Of a stretch of DNA of 64,000 nt, positions 54,148-64,000 are shown piece by piece (the stretch's first letter is position 1; each line of letters begins with the position of its first letter). The notes beneath the pieces were generated by a model. It saw only the letters and a list, made by a program, of their open reading frames with translations. It made no database searches and was not told where the DNA came from. A program made the position numbers and the translations under genes. This DNA is from Nigrospora sphaerica (taxonomy: Eukaryota; Ascomycota; Sordariomycetes; Amphisphaeriales; Apiosporaceae). The stretch covers positions 2,232,001-2,296,000 of the forward strand of contig JAGVVL010000025.1 of assembly GCA_018287875.1 (NCBI GenBank), given 5' to 3'.

Positions 54148-55181
54148 ATGCAAGCTCTCCGGGCTTTGAGGCCCGCCGCCTCGCGGTTTCAACCATCGAC
54201 GCTGCCCCGGGTTGCCCGCTCCTTCTCGGCCTCGGCCACGAGATCCTACGAATACATCCAGACCTCGGAACCCAAACCGGGCGTCGGCCAAGGTATTCAA
54301 CGCCCTCCATTCCCCCGCGCGCTCCCTCTTCTCCGTCGTTTCCGCGCCGTCCCGGCCGGCCGGCGGCGCCCGCCCCAAAGAACCCTTGCCGGGAGGAGAT
54401 GGCCCGAGGCTAACGACGACGGGTTTGCCCGCCCCCCCCGCGCGCCGCAGTGACGCTGAACCGGCCCAAGGCGCTCAACGCCCTCTGCACGCCCCTGATC
54501 ACGGAGCTCAACCAGGCGCTCGAGGCGTACAACCGCTCCGACGAGGTCTCGGTCATCGTGCTGACGGGTTCCGAGAAGGCCTTCGCTGCCGGCGCCGACA
54601 TCAAGGAGATGGCGCCGCTGACCTTCGCCGAGGCCTACACGGGCTCCTTCATCGAGTCGTGGTCGGACCTGACGACGCGCGTCAAGAAGCCCATCATCGC
54701 CGCCGTCTCGGGCCACGCCCTCGGCGGCGGCTGCGAGCTCGCCATGATGTGCGACATACTTTACTGCACCGAGCGTGCCAACTTCGGCCAGCCCGAGATC
54801 AAGCTCGGCACCCTGCCCGGCGCCGGCGGCTCCCAGCGCCTGACGCGCGCCATTGGCAAGTCCCGGGCCATGGAGCTCATCCTCACCGGCCGCTCCTTCT
54901 CGGGCGCCGACGCCGAGCGGTGGGGGCTCGCCGCCCGCGCCTTTGCCAGCTACGACGAGCTCATGCAGGAGACGCTCAAGACGGCCGAGACCATTGCCGG
55001 CTACTCGCGCGTCGCCGTCCAGGCCTGCAAGGAGGCCGTCAATAAGAGCCAGGACCTGGGCCTGCGCGACGGCACCGAGTTTGAGAGACGCGTCTTCCAC
55101 AGCCTGTTCGGCAGCCAGGACCAGAAGATCGGCATGAAGGCGTTTGCCGAGAAGAAGCAGGCCGAGTGGACGCACCAGTAA
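54148..55181 (+). CDS. ECHS1: Mitochondrial enoyl-CoA hydratase (crotonase, ECHS1-like)
   Basis: The enzyme hydrates trans-2-enoyl-CoA to 3-hydroxyacyl-CoA in mitochondrial beta-oxidation. Exons 54148-54292 and 54451-55181 (158-nt intron, GTATTC...CCGCAG) encode 291 aa. The N-terminus (MQALRALRPAASRFQPSTLP) is Arg/Ala/Ser-rich without acids, a typical mitochondrial presequence. The junction creates VGQ-VTLNRPKALNALCTPL. The CoA-binding and oxyanion-hole segments AFAAGADIKEM and SGHALGGGCELAMMCD are present. The two catalytic glutamates fall at about Glu144 (GGCEL) and Glu164 (GQPEIKLGTLPGAGG). The C-terminal helix EFERRVFHSLFGSQDQKIGMKAF is family-like. It is convergent with the RING gene. 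Confidence 0.95.
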
Positions 55182-55546
55182 GACGGGCGGCCTGTACCAT
55201 GACTGCCGTCTTCCTTCGGTCCAAGGAACGAGCCAAGAGGATATGAAGAAGCCATCGAGGTCCCGAGATCCCCGCTGGGAGAAACCGCCGTGGCGTGTGA
55301 TACACGAACCAACTTCCGTGAAAAGTGCCCTACGAGAGGCCCATTAATTATCCAAGCCACCGGATGCCCCAGACACCGACATGGCGGAATTATACTAGTT
55401 TCATATCGTCCCGCGAGAACGCGGCCATCATTGCCTCGTCCCAGTACCCCGTGACTGATGCTTAGCAACTATCGCAGCTCCCATGTATTAAGTACTTACT
55501 TAGGCACGTTACTCGACTGCCGCCCGCGTCACCGGACCCCTGCTCC
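55182..55546. other. Convergent 3' spacer
   Basis: These 365 bases lie between two 3' ends. A TATTAAGTACTTACTTAGGC word (55487-55506) is the only notable element. No gene. Confidence 0.6.
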
Positions 55547-58492
55547 TTAATTTTTCGGGCTGTCGAGAATTCTCACGTACGGCGCAGGGAAAAGTCCCTG
55601 GACACCCATATAAGACCCATGGGACCAATCGCCGTTGACATCCTCGACTTCCCGAATCTCTGCTCCCTTGGGGAACAGAAGCTCATCGTCGGACCCGGGC
55701 TTGGGGTACCAAGCCCAACCGGCAGTGGCCCGCATGCCCTGCCCCCCAGCCGGAGGGAATTCAGTGGTCCCCTGAAGCCCCGGCGGGGGCTGGTCTGCCA
55801 CGTCTCGAGTGACAATCCGTTCGAGCTTGGTGTGGCCAGGCCCGTACCACCACCACCTTTGCAGACCAGACGGTCGATCTTCGCCAGGAGGCTCGTATGC
55901 CTCCATGCGCAGGCCGTAGCCTCCAACTAGATCTTGCGCGACGTACCGACGTTGGCCGCCTCGGCTATCCTCGTACCCGATAATCACCATCCTATGGCCG
56001 CTGGGGCATCTTCTCCAGCCCGCCGGTCCATTGTCGGCCGAGATACGGCCATCGGAGACCAAGTTGGAATAACAACTGTTACAAACATCGTAGTCCCCCG
56101 GTTGGGTATCTGGTACCACCGTGCTCGTGCAAGAATAGCAGTGGTGCCGGGTCTGGGTAGGGGCGATGGCCGTCCGGCAGATATCGCACGTTGTCGTGAA
56201 TGTCAAGGATCGGAAGTTGCCAATACTGATGGCGTTGGGCCCCACGAAGAGGCTTGCCGACGCCGGCGGTCGGGGTGATCTGGGGCTCGGAGGTGGACTG
56301 GGAGCGTTCGGTGGTGGCACATAAGTCAACGGCAACAAAGGGTGCGTGCAGCTGCGGCCCTGGTTGACGCAGTCGTTGCAGAAACCCCAGTCGCCTTCGT
56401 TACAGGAGTCGCACCGCCAAAAGCACTCGTTAGCCCAGGACAAACATCGAGCACAGAACATGCCGCTTTGGAGGCGTTTCATTGGGTTGTCGGTTGTCAT
56501 GGTACGACGGCCCTCGGCGCCTCCGGCCGTGACTTTGGGTGGAAGAAACCGATTGGAAGTGAGCATGTGCGGCGGTTCCAGGTGCTCGCGTTGAGCCCGC
56601 ATCTTTTCCCACCTCTTGAAAGCAGTGTAGCCGAAGCCAAACCAGTGAAGACAGCCCTTGCCCGAGCGGTAGCAGTCAAGGCAGATATTCCAGTTGCCGC
56701 CATTGCACTGAGAGCAGTTGTAATGCAGCTCGTACTCGATATGGTGCCGGGAGCACTGGGAGCATGTGATGGAAGGCTCCGCATAGTATTCCGACATCGA
56801 CCTCGTCCTTCCGTGACCACTGGGAGACGAAGAGGGCAAGCCGAGACTCGGCAGAGGGTTTTGGGACGAGACGACTATTTCGCTTGGCCGTCGCTTCGTG
56901 CGAGAGCTGCTGGACGGAAGAGCAGGGCTTTCAGGAGGTGACGAGACGATCCCCTGCCCGGGAGAAGTTCGTTCGCCGAAAGTCGACCTGGGCGGGGGTT
57001 GACTGCCCGAAGCCCCCACTGAAGGCAGGCTCGAGCTTCTGGCGTCGGCGACAGAGGGACGACGTGCAGTTGATTCCGAGGCTTGTGCGCGAAAGGGCAG
57101 ATCCGTTTGCGACCTGGCCGCCGGTCGCGTCTCCTGGAGGCTCGGCCTGGCCGGGTCCGTCGCGCTACGCCCTGTACTCGATGTTCTTCTCCGTCGGCCA
57201 TCGCGGACGTCGAGGTGAGTCGAAGTAACAGGCGGTCGGTTGCGGCTCTCGGTATGCTCGGCAGTACTCAAGGACCTCACATGGGCAGAGTTTGCCCTGT
57301 GTCTGCTGCTGGGCCGGGAGCTGTCGGACGTCTGGGGCCGCGAGCTCGACGAGGCGACTTCGATGCGATGGGCCTGGCCGACCGGAGGGCTCCTCCTGCT
57401 GGGCTCATGACGGCTACGCTGCGCCTGTCGCCGCCGGTATGCCTCGGTGATCCGGCGGCTCAGCTCGTCGTTCTGCGACAGATCGATGTTATCCAGATCC
57501 AGGCCATCCAGGAGTCCTTCCTCTTGGATCTGGCGGGCGAACTCTTCCACCTCCCTTTCCATATCATGGGAGTCTACGTCAGAGGAGCTAATAAGTGACC
57601 GAATGGAGGCTTGGTGCTCGACGGCTCTCCTTCGATTTCTAGAAGACTCGCGCGACCTCCGCGGAGACCCGCTGCGGCGGTGCCGGCTTTCCTCGGACGA
57701 GGAGCCCCCGCCAGGCCGTAGCATCCCCTCCGGGTTGGTGGCGGTCCTGCGCCTTCGCGTCTCGCCACGGGGTGTCCTCGGGGGGTGGTCGCGGGCGTCG
57801 CGGGTTCTCGAGTCTCGGCTACTTTCCCGGTCGGAACGGCTGCTCCCGTCCAGATGCCGTGTGCGCCGCTCCCGCCGCTGGCGTGCCGTCTCGTGGGCGG
57901 ACGACTCTACCCCGACGTCGCGCAGGCTCATCTCGCGCGCCTGCTCCAGCATCTGTCGTTCCAAGCGCTCCAGCCGTCGCTCCTCGGGCGACTTGGCGGG
58001 GCTTTGGATGCGTGGCAGCACGTCCTCACCCGGTTTGTACTTCTCCTGCATCTCGCGCAGCTCGGCATCGGAGCGGGCCTTGTCCGGGTTCGCGCGGAGG
58101 AACATTTCGAGCAGGGTCGCTACGGTGGCATTGTGCCGGGTATCTCGGACCTGGGCACGACATGAGGGGCAGGTCGCGATGACGGTGCCGGCAGAAGGCG
58201 GGTTGGGCGAGTTCTCGGCCGTCGTTGCTTGCCAGCTAAACCAATCCTTGAGACAGGATCCGCAAAACGTATGCAGGCAATCGAGAAGAGTCAGAGGCTG
58301 GTAGAGGACTTCAGTGCAGATCTGGTGCCGGCCGACGGTTCGCATGTGTTAGCGGGTGTGCGGGCGCGCGGTAAGACAGCGACAGCGAGGCAGTGCTGCC
58401 CGCCAGATGGATGGGCCCCTAGGTGGGCAGGGCCAACTCACCGAGCACGTCAATTCCTTCTCCAAGTCAACAGTGGCTCTGGGAGCGTCCAT
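55547..58492 (-). CDS. RING finger protein with three ZZ-like zinc fingers and C-terminal SH3-like domain
   Basis: Exons on the minus strand are 58492-58442 (MDAPRATVDLEKELTCS) and 58321-55547, separated by a 120-nt intron (GTGAGT...CACCAG), giving 941 aa. The intron splits the RING: ELTCS-ICTEVLYQPLTLLDC. RING ligands are Cys16, Cys19, Cys32, His34, Cys37, Cys40 and a later CPSC pair, so E3 ubiquitin ligase activity is likely. Residues about 110-560 are Arg/Ser-rich and disordered. Then come three ZZ-like modules (ITCSQCSRHHIEYELHYNCS, GMFCARCLSWANECFWRCDS, TTTCDICRTAIAPTQTRHHC). The end has an SH3-like fold pattern (ATAGWAWYPKPGSDDELLFP, then GDWSHGSYMGVQGLFPAPYV). The N-terminus resembles CHFR-type RINGs, but I see no FHA domain. 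The Met at 58492 was chosen over an in-frame upstream Met at 58612 because the RING starts right after it. Confidence 0.88.
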
Positions 58493-61400
58493 GACGGTGC
58501 CAGCAGATGCAGAGGGCGCGGGGAAGGCCAGGGAGCGGCGACCGAGGACTCCCTCGACGGCGTCGGCGTCGGTTTTCTTCTGGGTCTTGGGTGCGAGAAG
58601 GCAATCGCACAACTACCCGGCTATGATGGAAGCTGGAGGGTGGGAGTCATCATGAGATATGCAACACGACGACGGATTGGCTATAGCCCTCTTTCTCTGG
58701 TGGGTCGCCTGTGGAACAAGTGAGCGCAGTTCGTCGTAGCCGTACGAGCCAGGAATGAAGCGAACGCCCCATGCAGCAGGGCTGGCCGCCTCCATCTTGG
58801 GCGGGCTCGACTCGTATTTGTCGTCACCTAAATCTGGCTTGCATTTCGAACGCGCACCCAGCTCTTGGTATGGGGGTGACAGCCAACGAACGACACGGGT
58901 CGGTATGCAAACCCCCGTGCGTGGCCAACGAGCCGGGGAGATGGAAATCGCACGCAGGGCACCTGACTGTAGGCGCAGACAGAGTTGGTACATCTGGTCC
59001 GCATGCGAAGGCATGAATGTAACATGTAGTTTTACATGGCCGGTATAGGGAGAGGGACGAGAAAAGACCATACGTAGTTGTACTGAACTGGTATGTTGTT
59101 TACAAGCATGTTGGCCTTTCCAGCCCGGCTTTGGAGCGGTGCTTCATCCAACCCATCAAACTGGATGGATGGATGGATCTATATCGAGTTTGCTTCTATG
59201 GATCCGCACATAGAGATCGGGTTAGTAGGAAGAATATGCTAGGCCTTTTGGTCGCTGGCACTTCACATGGGGCGTGCACGTCAATGGCGACGAGTACGGT
59301 TTGTTCCCGGGGTCCTTTCTTGACGTATCTGAGGCTTTCAAGTAATGTAAGTGCTACCTACATCCCTCTTGAACCTCATCGGTAAGAGGTCAGGTATGTA
59401 GCCAGAGTATCGTGTGTGCATATGCAGAGTACGACCGGCAGGACGCAATACATTGGAATTAGGCAACGCCCTAAGGCCTATAATTCCACCCTTGGCAAGT
59501 TCACTGTTTGAGGATCTCGCAGATAGCAGTGCTCCGGTGAATGCACGTTAGGGGAGACCTGTAGATGGATGTCGAATACGAATCCACACAGGTACATACG
59601 CACCTTTGCCTCGAATCCTAAACGAGGACCACCTGCAGGGCAGTTCGTCCGTCGTGTCGCACCGGACCTGTGGCCACCACAAGCGACCGACCGGCTCTCT
59701 CGCGCCGGGGTACAACGTTGAACGAGACCATCCACGCCCCATGATGAGATCAAAACCGCTGCTGCTCTTGTTGTTGTAGCCTAGTCCCTACACATCCGAG
59801 TGGCATCACGAAAATCAATGCAGATCTATGTGGGCAATACTTGGCCACACGGTTTAGAGGAGCATATCATTTTAGCTCGGTTCCTTAGTTCACGGGCTCC
59901 GGGAGCCGACGGACCTGCGCCGCTAGAACTCCCATGTATTGTCGTCATCTAGAGCGCTTTCGACTTTCCTAGGGGCCCAATCCTTGCAGGCAACTCAAAT
60001 CCACACGGGTGAAGGCACCACCAGCCAGGCCAGGCACGGCATCGGGCTTGATCGTTGGGATTATCCGCCGTAGCGTGGCCAGTGTGGAAAACCAAGTGGG
60101 CTCGAGGCGGATCCCTCCTCTGCCGTGCCAGCGGGTACTCATGCGGTAGCAGATATTGAGGAAGGGCTTGAAAAATTTGATGATTGAAATCTCACTCCGG
60201 CAGCCGTCGAGATCCATTCCCCCGTACCGAAGCGTCCGTCCTTTTTTTATTGCTACATATCCGTACATCGCGGCCGACGCTCAGACCTGCCCACCTTGCC
60301 AGCGAGCCTATTCGTCGGCATTCGCGGGACTAGGAGCAAGTGGAAACGTGGAGACAGCCAATGTGCCGGCTGAACAGGGAACTCTGCTCTAAATTCCAGT
60401 ATTACGACCATAACACGCGGCGCCGCGCCCTCCCGTACCCACGGTTGTCACGCGTCGGGTTGCGGAGCCTTCGTGCGTGGGTCGTGGTTTTGCAGGGCCA
60501 GGCCTCAGGCGCGTGAAACCGCCGTATCCAAGCAACTGGCCCAGAACGGCTCATAGCTCCCGCACCCCTGCCTAGCTAGCGGTGCGAGACCGATCTCCCA
60601 TGCCATGGGCACTGACAAGCTGGGCAATATCTGAGGATGACTACCTGTACACAACTCGGATGACATCGTCTGCCCGCAGCAAGCTTCAGCCCCCTTGCGG
60701 CTGCCAGAACCCTAACAGATGTCACCGTGAAAGTATGCGTACGCGTAAGGAACCTACTGGACGTGAGCGCTGGGTTGAAGACGGGCGCACGAGCCGACCG
60801 GAGCTCCTGGTGTGGGTGGCCATCGATATCACGGGTGGGTGGCCATCGATATCACGGGTGGGAAAAGCCCAGTTACGACTTGTGCGCATCGTCTCGGAGC
60901 GAGGTACATCGTATATCTGTGGACGGAATATTAGAAGACGGGCTAAGGTCGAGTTGCAGCGGCCGGCCAACATGGGTCTTCCGGCATGCATTTCGTTGTT
61001 GGCGCCTCCCAGCCCCATCCTCCCATTCAGCCTCCCCCGAAGAGAGAGGGGGGGAAGAAAACGGCCATGGGCAAGCACCAAGGTAGGGAGGCATGTATGC
61101 GCAAAGAGGCGCGCCGTAGGCCATGACGGAGGCGTTCTTTTGGTATCGGGCGATGCATACGGACTGGCAAAGCGACCTGTAGGTGGCTGGGTAGTCCTGG
61201 AGGTGTACTTCGTATGCATCAGCACCGGCTTCACCCGTTCAGGTGCATGACCAATGTGTCCTTTCCCAGTGCCGGTCGGAGCCGTGGAGGCAAACGCACT
61301 GCATGCCAGCCCGCCAGCCGCACGCTTATGTACATGTTGACAGGAGCGAAACACCCGTACGGGAGGCCACATATGATTCCATGCGAATAGGGCTGGAGGA

Positions 61401-63923
61401 CCAGTAGAGGTAGGCGGCGAGCTGCTTCGGTATGCGGTCCGGCATGGGAGGTCGACTGGCAGGTAACGGACGAGTGCCGGTATCGTAGATCTGACAGGGA
61501 TTGCGCTAGGATCGATTAGTTGAATTAAACCAACCAACCCGAAGCCGCAGAGGCCGTCCATGCACACAATCACACCATCCCTTCCATCCGCTACCGACTA
61601 AAATGTAGGTAAGGTACCTAAGTACGAAATCGCTCCGTAGCTGTTCCATGTCTTCCATGCGACGGAAGGAGAGCAAGGGGAGGAGGGGGAAGGAGGAGGA
61701 GGAGGATGAGGAGGAAGTTCCCACAGCGGGCGGGCATCGTCTCCAGTCTAGCTGTTGGACGTAAGCGTCCGCTCGTGGATGGGCACTCGTTGCTATCAGC
61801 AAGCCGGCTGCCTGCTCGTCCCCGCGTGTCGGTTGCCCCCCCCACCTCCCACTTCTTCGTCCATTTGCAACGGTCAGCGTTTGCGGGCGGAAAGACAGAT
61901 CATCAAGAAAATAGGGTGTCGACCATCTTTTCGAGCCACTACTTTCTTTGCCGCAGGGCTGCCGTGGGCGAGTGGATGATGGGGCCTTCCGCCAAAGCAG
62001 GCGGTGGCAGACGCGACTGCAGGGCTAAAATACCGCTAGCCAGCTAATAAGCGGACAGCGGGCGCCCCAAGCTTGTCCAGGGCTCCTTCCAGGCCGGCGG
62101 CCCGGAGGGAACTAACTACTTAGGTAGGTACTACATTACCTCGACGTAGGGGAGTATGGTGGCCACGCCGGCTGGTAATTCGAGCTGCACCAAAGAGAGA
62201 TGCCTGGAAGACGCCGGCTTGCCGTAGGCCAAAGACAGGATGGATGGATGGATACCCGGACATGGATGCAAATAGGATGCTATGTATTGCAGGTATGCAG
62301 CAATAGCAGCGGCAGCGGCACCAGATATCCATGTACATCGGGAGAGCTCCCCATGGGATAAAGAGTGGCCCTGGCACTGGCAATTATGAGTAGGTACACG
62401 ACCCACGTACCTCCCCGTAACGCCAATACTGGGCTGGGCTGGGCCGACGCTGCGCTGTGGTTGGTGACTGACGGTCGTGACTCGGTCGGCCAAAGCTGGT
62501 GGCAGCTGCCGAGTGCCCGCCAAGCCGCTCCTCCTCCCAATGAGCGCGGGTGAAAAAAAATTGGCCTTGCTCCGTTCGTGTATAAGAATGCCAGACTTAT
62601 TAGAGGGCGCGGCCGCCCACTTTGCGAAAAGTCATCAGACCTGCATCCCGCAATTGACACGCCGAGCCTTTATTTCAACTGCCAGCTCCGGCCCAGGAGC
62701 CAGCCAGCCAGCCCGCCCGCCCGCACAGTACTGCACCACTGCGCTGCATACCACCACCTATCCAGTACAAGGCAGGCAACGCACGCACCACTCACTCTAA
62801 CACCACCACCACCAGCACCATCACCTGCTGCTGCTGCTGCTGTTCCTCCCCATCACAAGCCAAAGCAGAGCTTGGCCGTCACTTCGTTCGGCACTACCTC
62901 TGTCGAATCATCCACCAACCGCATCGGCCGTGGGCAAGAGTGACAGGGTGTAGCACACGCATCCCGGATTTCGGCTGTCCTCCCTGGGATTTTTTTTATC
63001 CATCACTGCACCGCCTTTCCTCTCCCGCCGACGCTGAACCATCGGCGGTCCTTCACTGCCGTTGGGGAAACTTGCCCAGGCTCGCTCATGACCGACTAGT
63101 CCCACCATTCCGCGGCTAGTTCGTAGATATCGCATTTCCCTTTACAGTAAGTTGCACTCAACACCATTGCGCGCGACCACTGCCCTACGCTGCACCACCC
63201 TTCCTTATATGCCCTTTGCAGTGCTGCCGCGACGCCGTCCCCCCTCTCCTTTCCGTCCATACATTCCCTCCATGCATCCCCATCCCAAGGTCCGTCTGCC
63301 CCCGTGTATTTAGTCTCTGCCGCACCTGGTCGCGTCGCGTGTGCGTGTGCTTGCAAGACCCTTCCAGTGCTGCTCACCGAGTATACGGATGACCAGATGC
63401 AGCGGACGAGCGCCCGGCGTGTACGCATACCGTCGCGCGTGGGTGCGTCCCTGTCCCGTACTGAGTCCGCGGTGTCGTAGAGTCGAGGTGACCCGCAACG
63501 TACGTGGTGCGTTGCACGGAGCCTCCAGACCTATAGTGTAACCCCGAGAAACGGTGCATCAGGCCTGTCCGGCCTCCTCACCCATTCTCGCCCCTCCCCC
63601 TCTGGCGTCTTGCCTGCTATTCGCCGGTGGCGGCTTCTTCTCATCCTGCATGTGCCTTCCAAGCACGTCGGGGGGCCGAGAGTCGCCAGCCTGCCAGCTT
63701 GGCAAGTGAGCCGTATATGCCAGCTTTGAGTGAAGCCTAGGTCGTTGGCCGTCTGCCTTCTCGTTCCCACCAGTTGCATGGATATATCCATCTACATACT
63801 TCTTTACCGAGCCCGGGTGTTTCGCCTTGAGGCCATCTTCAATGCTGACCAGCCCGACAGACTCCGTTGCGAAATGAACCTCCATCAGATATAGGCCCCA
63901 CAGCCTTGGTGTGAGCACTGAAG
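58493..63923. other. Gene-sparse tract of about 5.4 kb
   Basis: The left part is the RING gene promoter. No frame in the rest shows family motifs, although frames reach 283 codons on the minus strand at 60722-61573. Features seen are GGATGGATGGATGGAT runs (59163-59178 and 62238-62253), a 23-bp tandem duplication at 60813-60858, a purine-rich tract 61660-61720, ACCT/AGGTA words at 61606-61624 and 62120-62132, and CAC/CTG trinucleotide runs at 62800-62846. The right kilobase is pyrimidine-rich on the plus strand and could be the leader of a gene starting near 63924. Confidence 0.45.
60813..60858. repeat. Perfect 23-bp tandem duplication
   Basis: Two adjacent identical copies of a 23-base unit that begins TGGGTGGCCATCGATATCAC and ends in GGG. 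The unit contains the palindrome ATCGAT. Confidence 0.95.
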
Positions 63924-64000
63924 ATGGCGTCAAGGTGAGTGGCCATGTCTTCCTGCCCTGGGCTCTTTACTAACAGCATGCGGCAACAGACTGGATCGCC
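63924..64000 (+). CDS. Possible 5' end of a gene running off the right edge
   Basis: An ATG at 63924 with A at -3 opens ATGGCGTCAAG, followed at once by a good GTGAGT donor (63935). A CTAACAG acceptor ends at 63976, and the exon continues in frame from 63977. The joined start reads MASSMRQQTGS. The intron would be only 42 nt and its CTAAC is too close to the acceptor to be the branch point, so the model is weak. The preceding kilobase is pyrimidine-rich with simple repeats, as in long leaders of fungal regulatory genes. No family can be named from 11 residues. Confidence 0.3.

Noticed and set aside
58322..58345. Met-Arg-Thr-Val-Gly start for the RING protein
   Set aside because: These codons are intronic read-through just before a CAG acceptor; the true first exon supplies the first RING cysteine.
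60722..61573. 283-codon minus-strand frame
   Set aside because: No motif, irregular composition, spans a tandem duplication, and no splice partners that give a recognisable protein.
1..64000. Biosynthetic cluster, CRISPR array, transposon or viral insertion
   Set aside because: No polyketide, peptide or terpene synthase, no direct-repeat/spacer array, and no transposase, integrase or capsid-like protein was seen.

Overview
This 64 kb window is nuclear DNA of a filamentous ascomycete (Pezizomycotina, most likely a Sordariomycete). The basis is GC-rich coding sequence, short introns with GTRNGT donors and CTRAY-like branch points, dispersed tRNA genes (one with an intron), a secreted AA9 lytic polysaccharide monooxygenase, a GPI-type CE5 esterase, and housekeeping genes with clear fungal orthologues. 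I cannot name the genus. There are 14 well-supported protein-coding genes, two tRNA genes, one clipped gene at the left edge and a doubtful gene start at the right edge.

Layout. 1-475: 3' end of an unidentified, probably secreted protein gene (+). 1048-2795: adenylosuccinate lyase ADE13 (-), four exons including a 22-nt microexon. 4000-8541: SNF2/STH1-type remodelling ATPase (-). 10404-12188: WDR70-like WD40 protein (-), divergent from a NIPA-type Mg2+ transporter (12979-15206, +). 16028-17442: GPI-type CE5 cutinase/acetylxylan esterase (+). 17443-21795: spacer with an A35 run and a 32-copy octamer satellite. 21796-22380: tRNA-Val(AAC) and tRNA-Leu(AAG), both (-). 23211-24842: PAF1 (-). 26197-29101: PUS7 (-), followed in frame by a long open stretch beyond its stop codon. 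30444-31745: bHLH transcription factor (-). 31746-39714: gene-sparse 8 kb. 39715-40605: AA9 LPMO (-). 42129-44813: TRK potassium transporter (-). 48460-50964: XPB/SSL2 helicase (-). 52207-53045: RER1 (-), divergent from mitochondrial enoyl-CoA hydratase (54148-55181, +). 55547-58492: RING/ZZ/SH3 protein (-). 58493-63923: second gene-sparse tract.

The genes form no obvious cluster. Most are housekeeping: purine synthesis, chromatin and transcription (SNF2, PAF1, XPB), RNA pseudouridylation, ion transport, Golgi-ER retrieval and fatty acid oxidation. The two carbohydrate-active enzymes lie far apart. Exon junctions were built by hand from splice signals, reading-frame continuity and recalled family conservation. 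I saw no convincing new multi-gene system. The observations most worth testing are the open frame after the PUS7 stop, the ADE13 microexon, the RING/ZZ/SH3 architecture, the nonamer-encoded HEE tail of PAF1, and the satellite-rich gene-free tracts.
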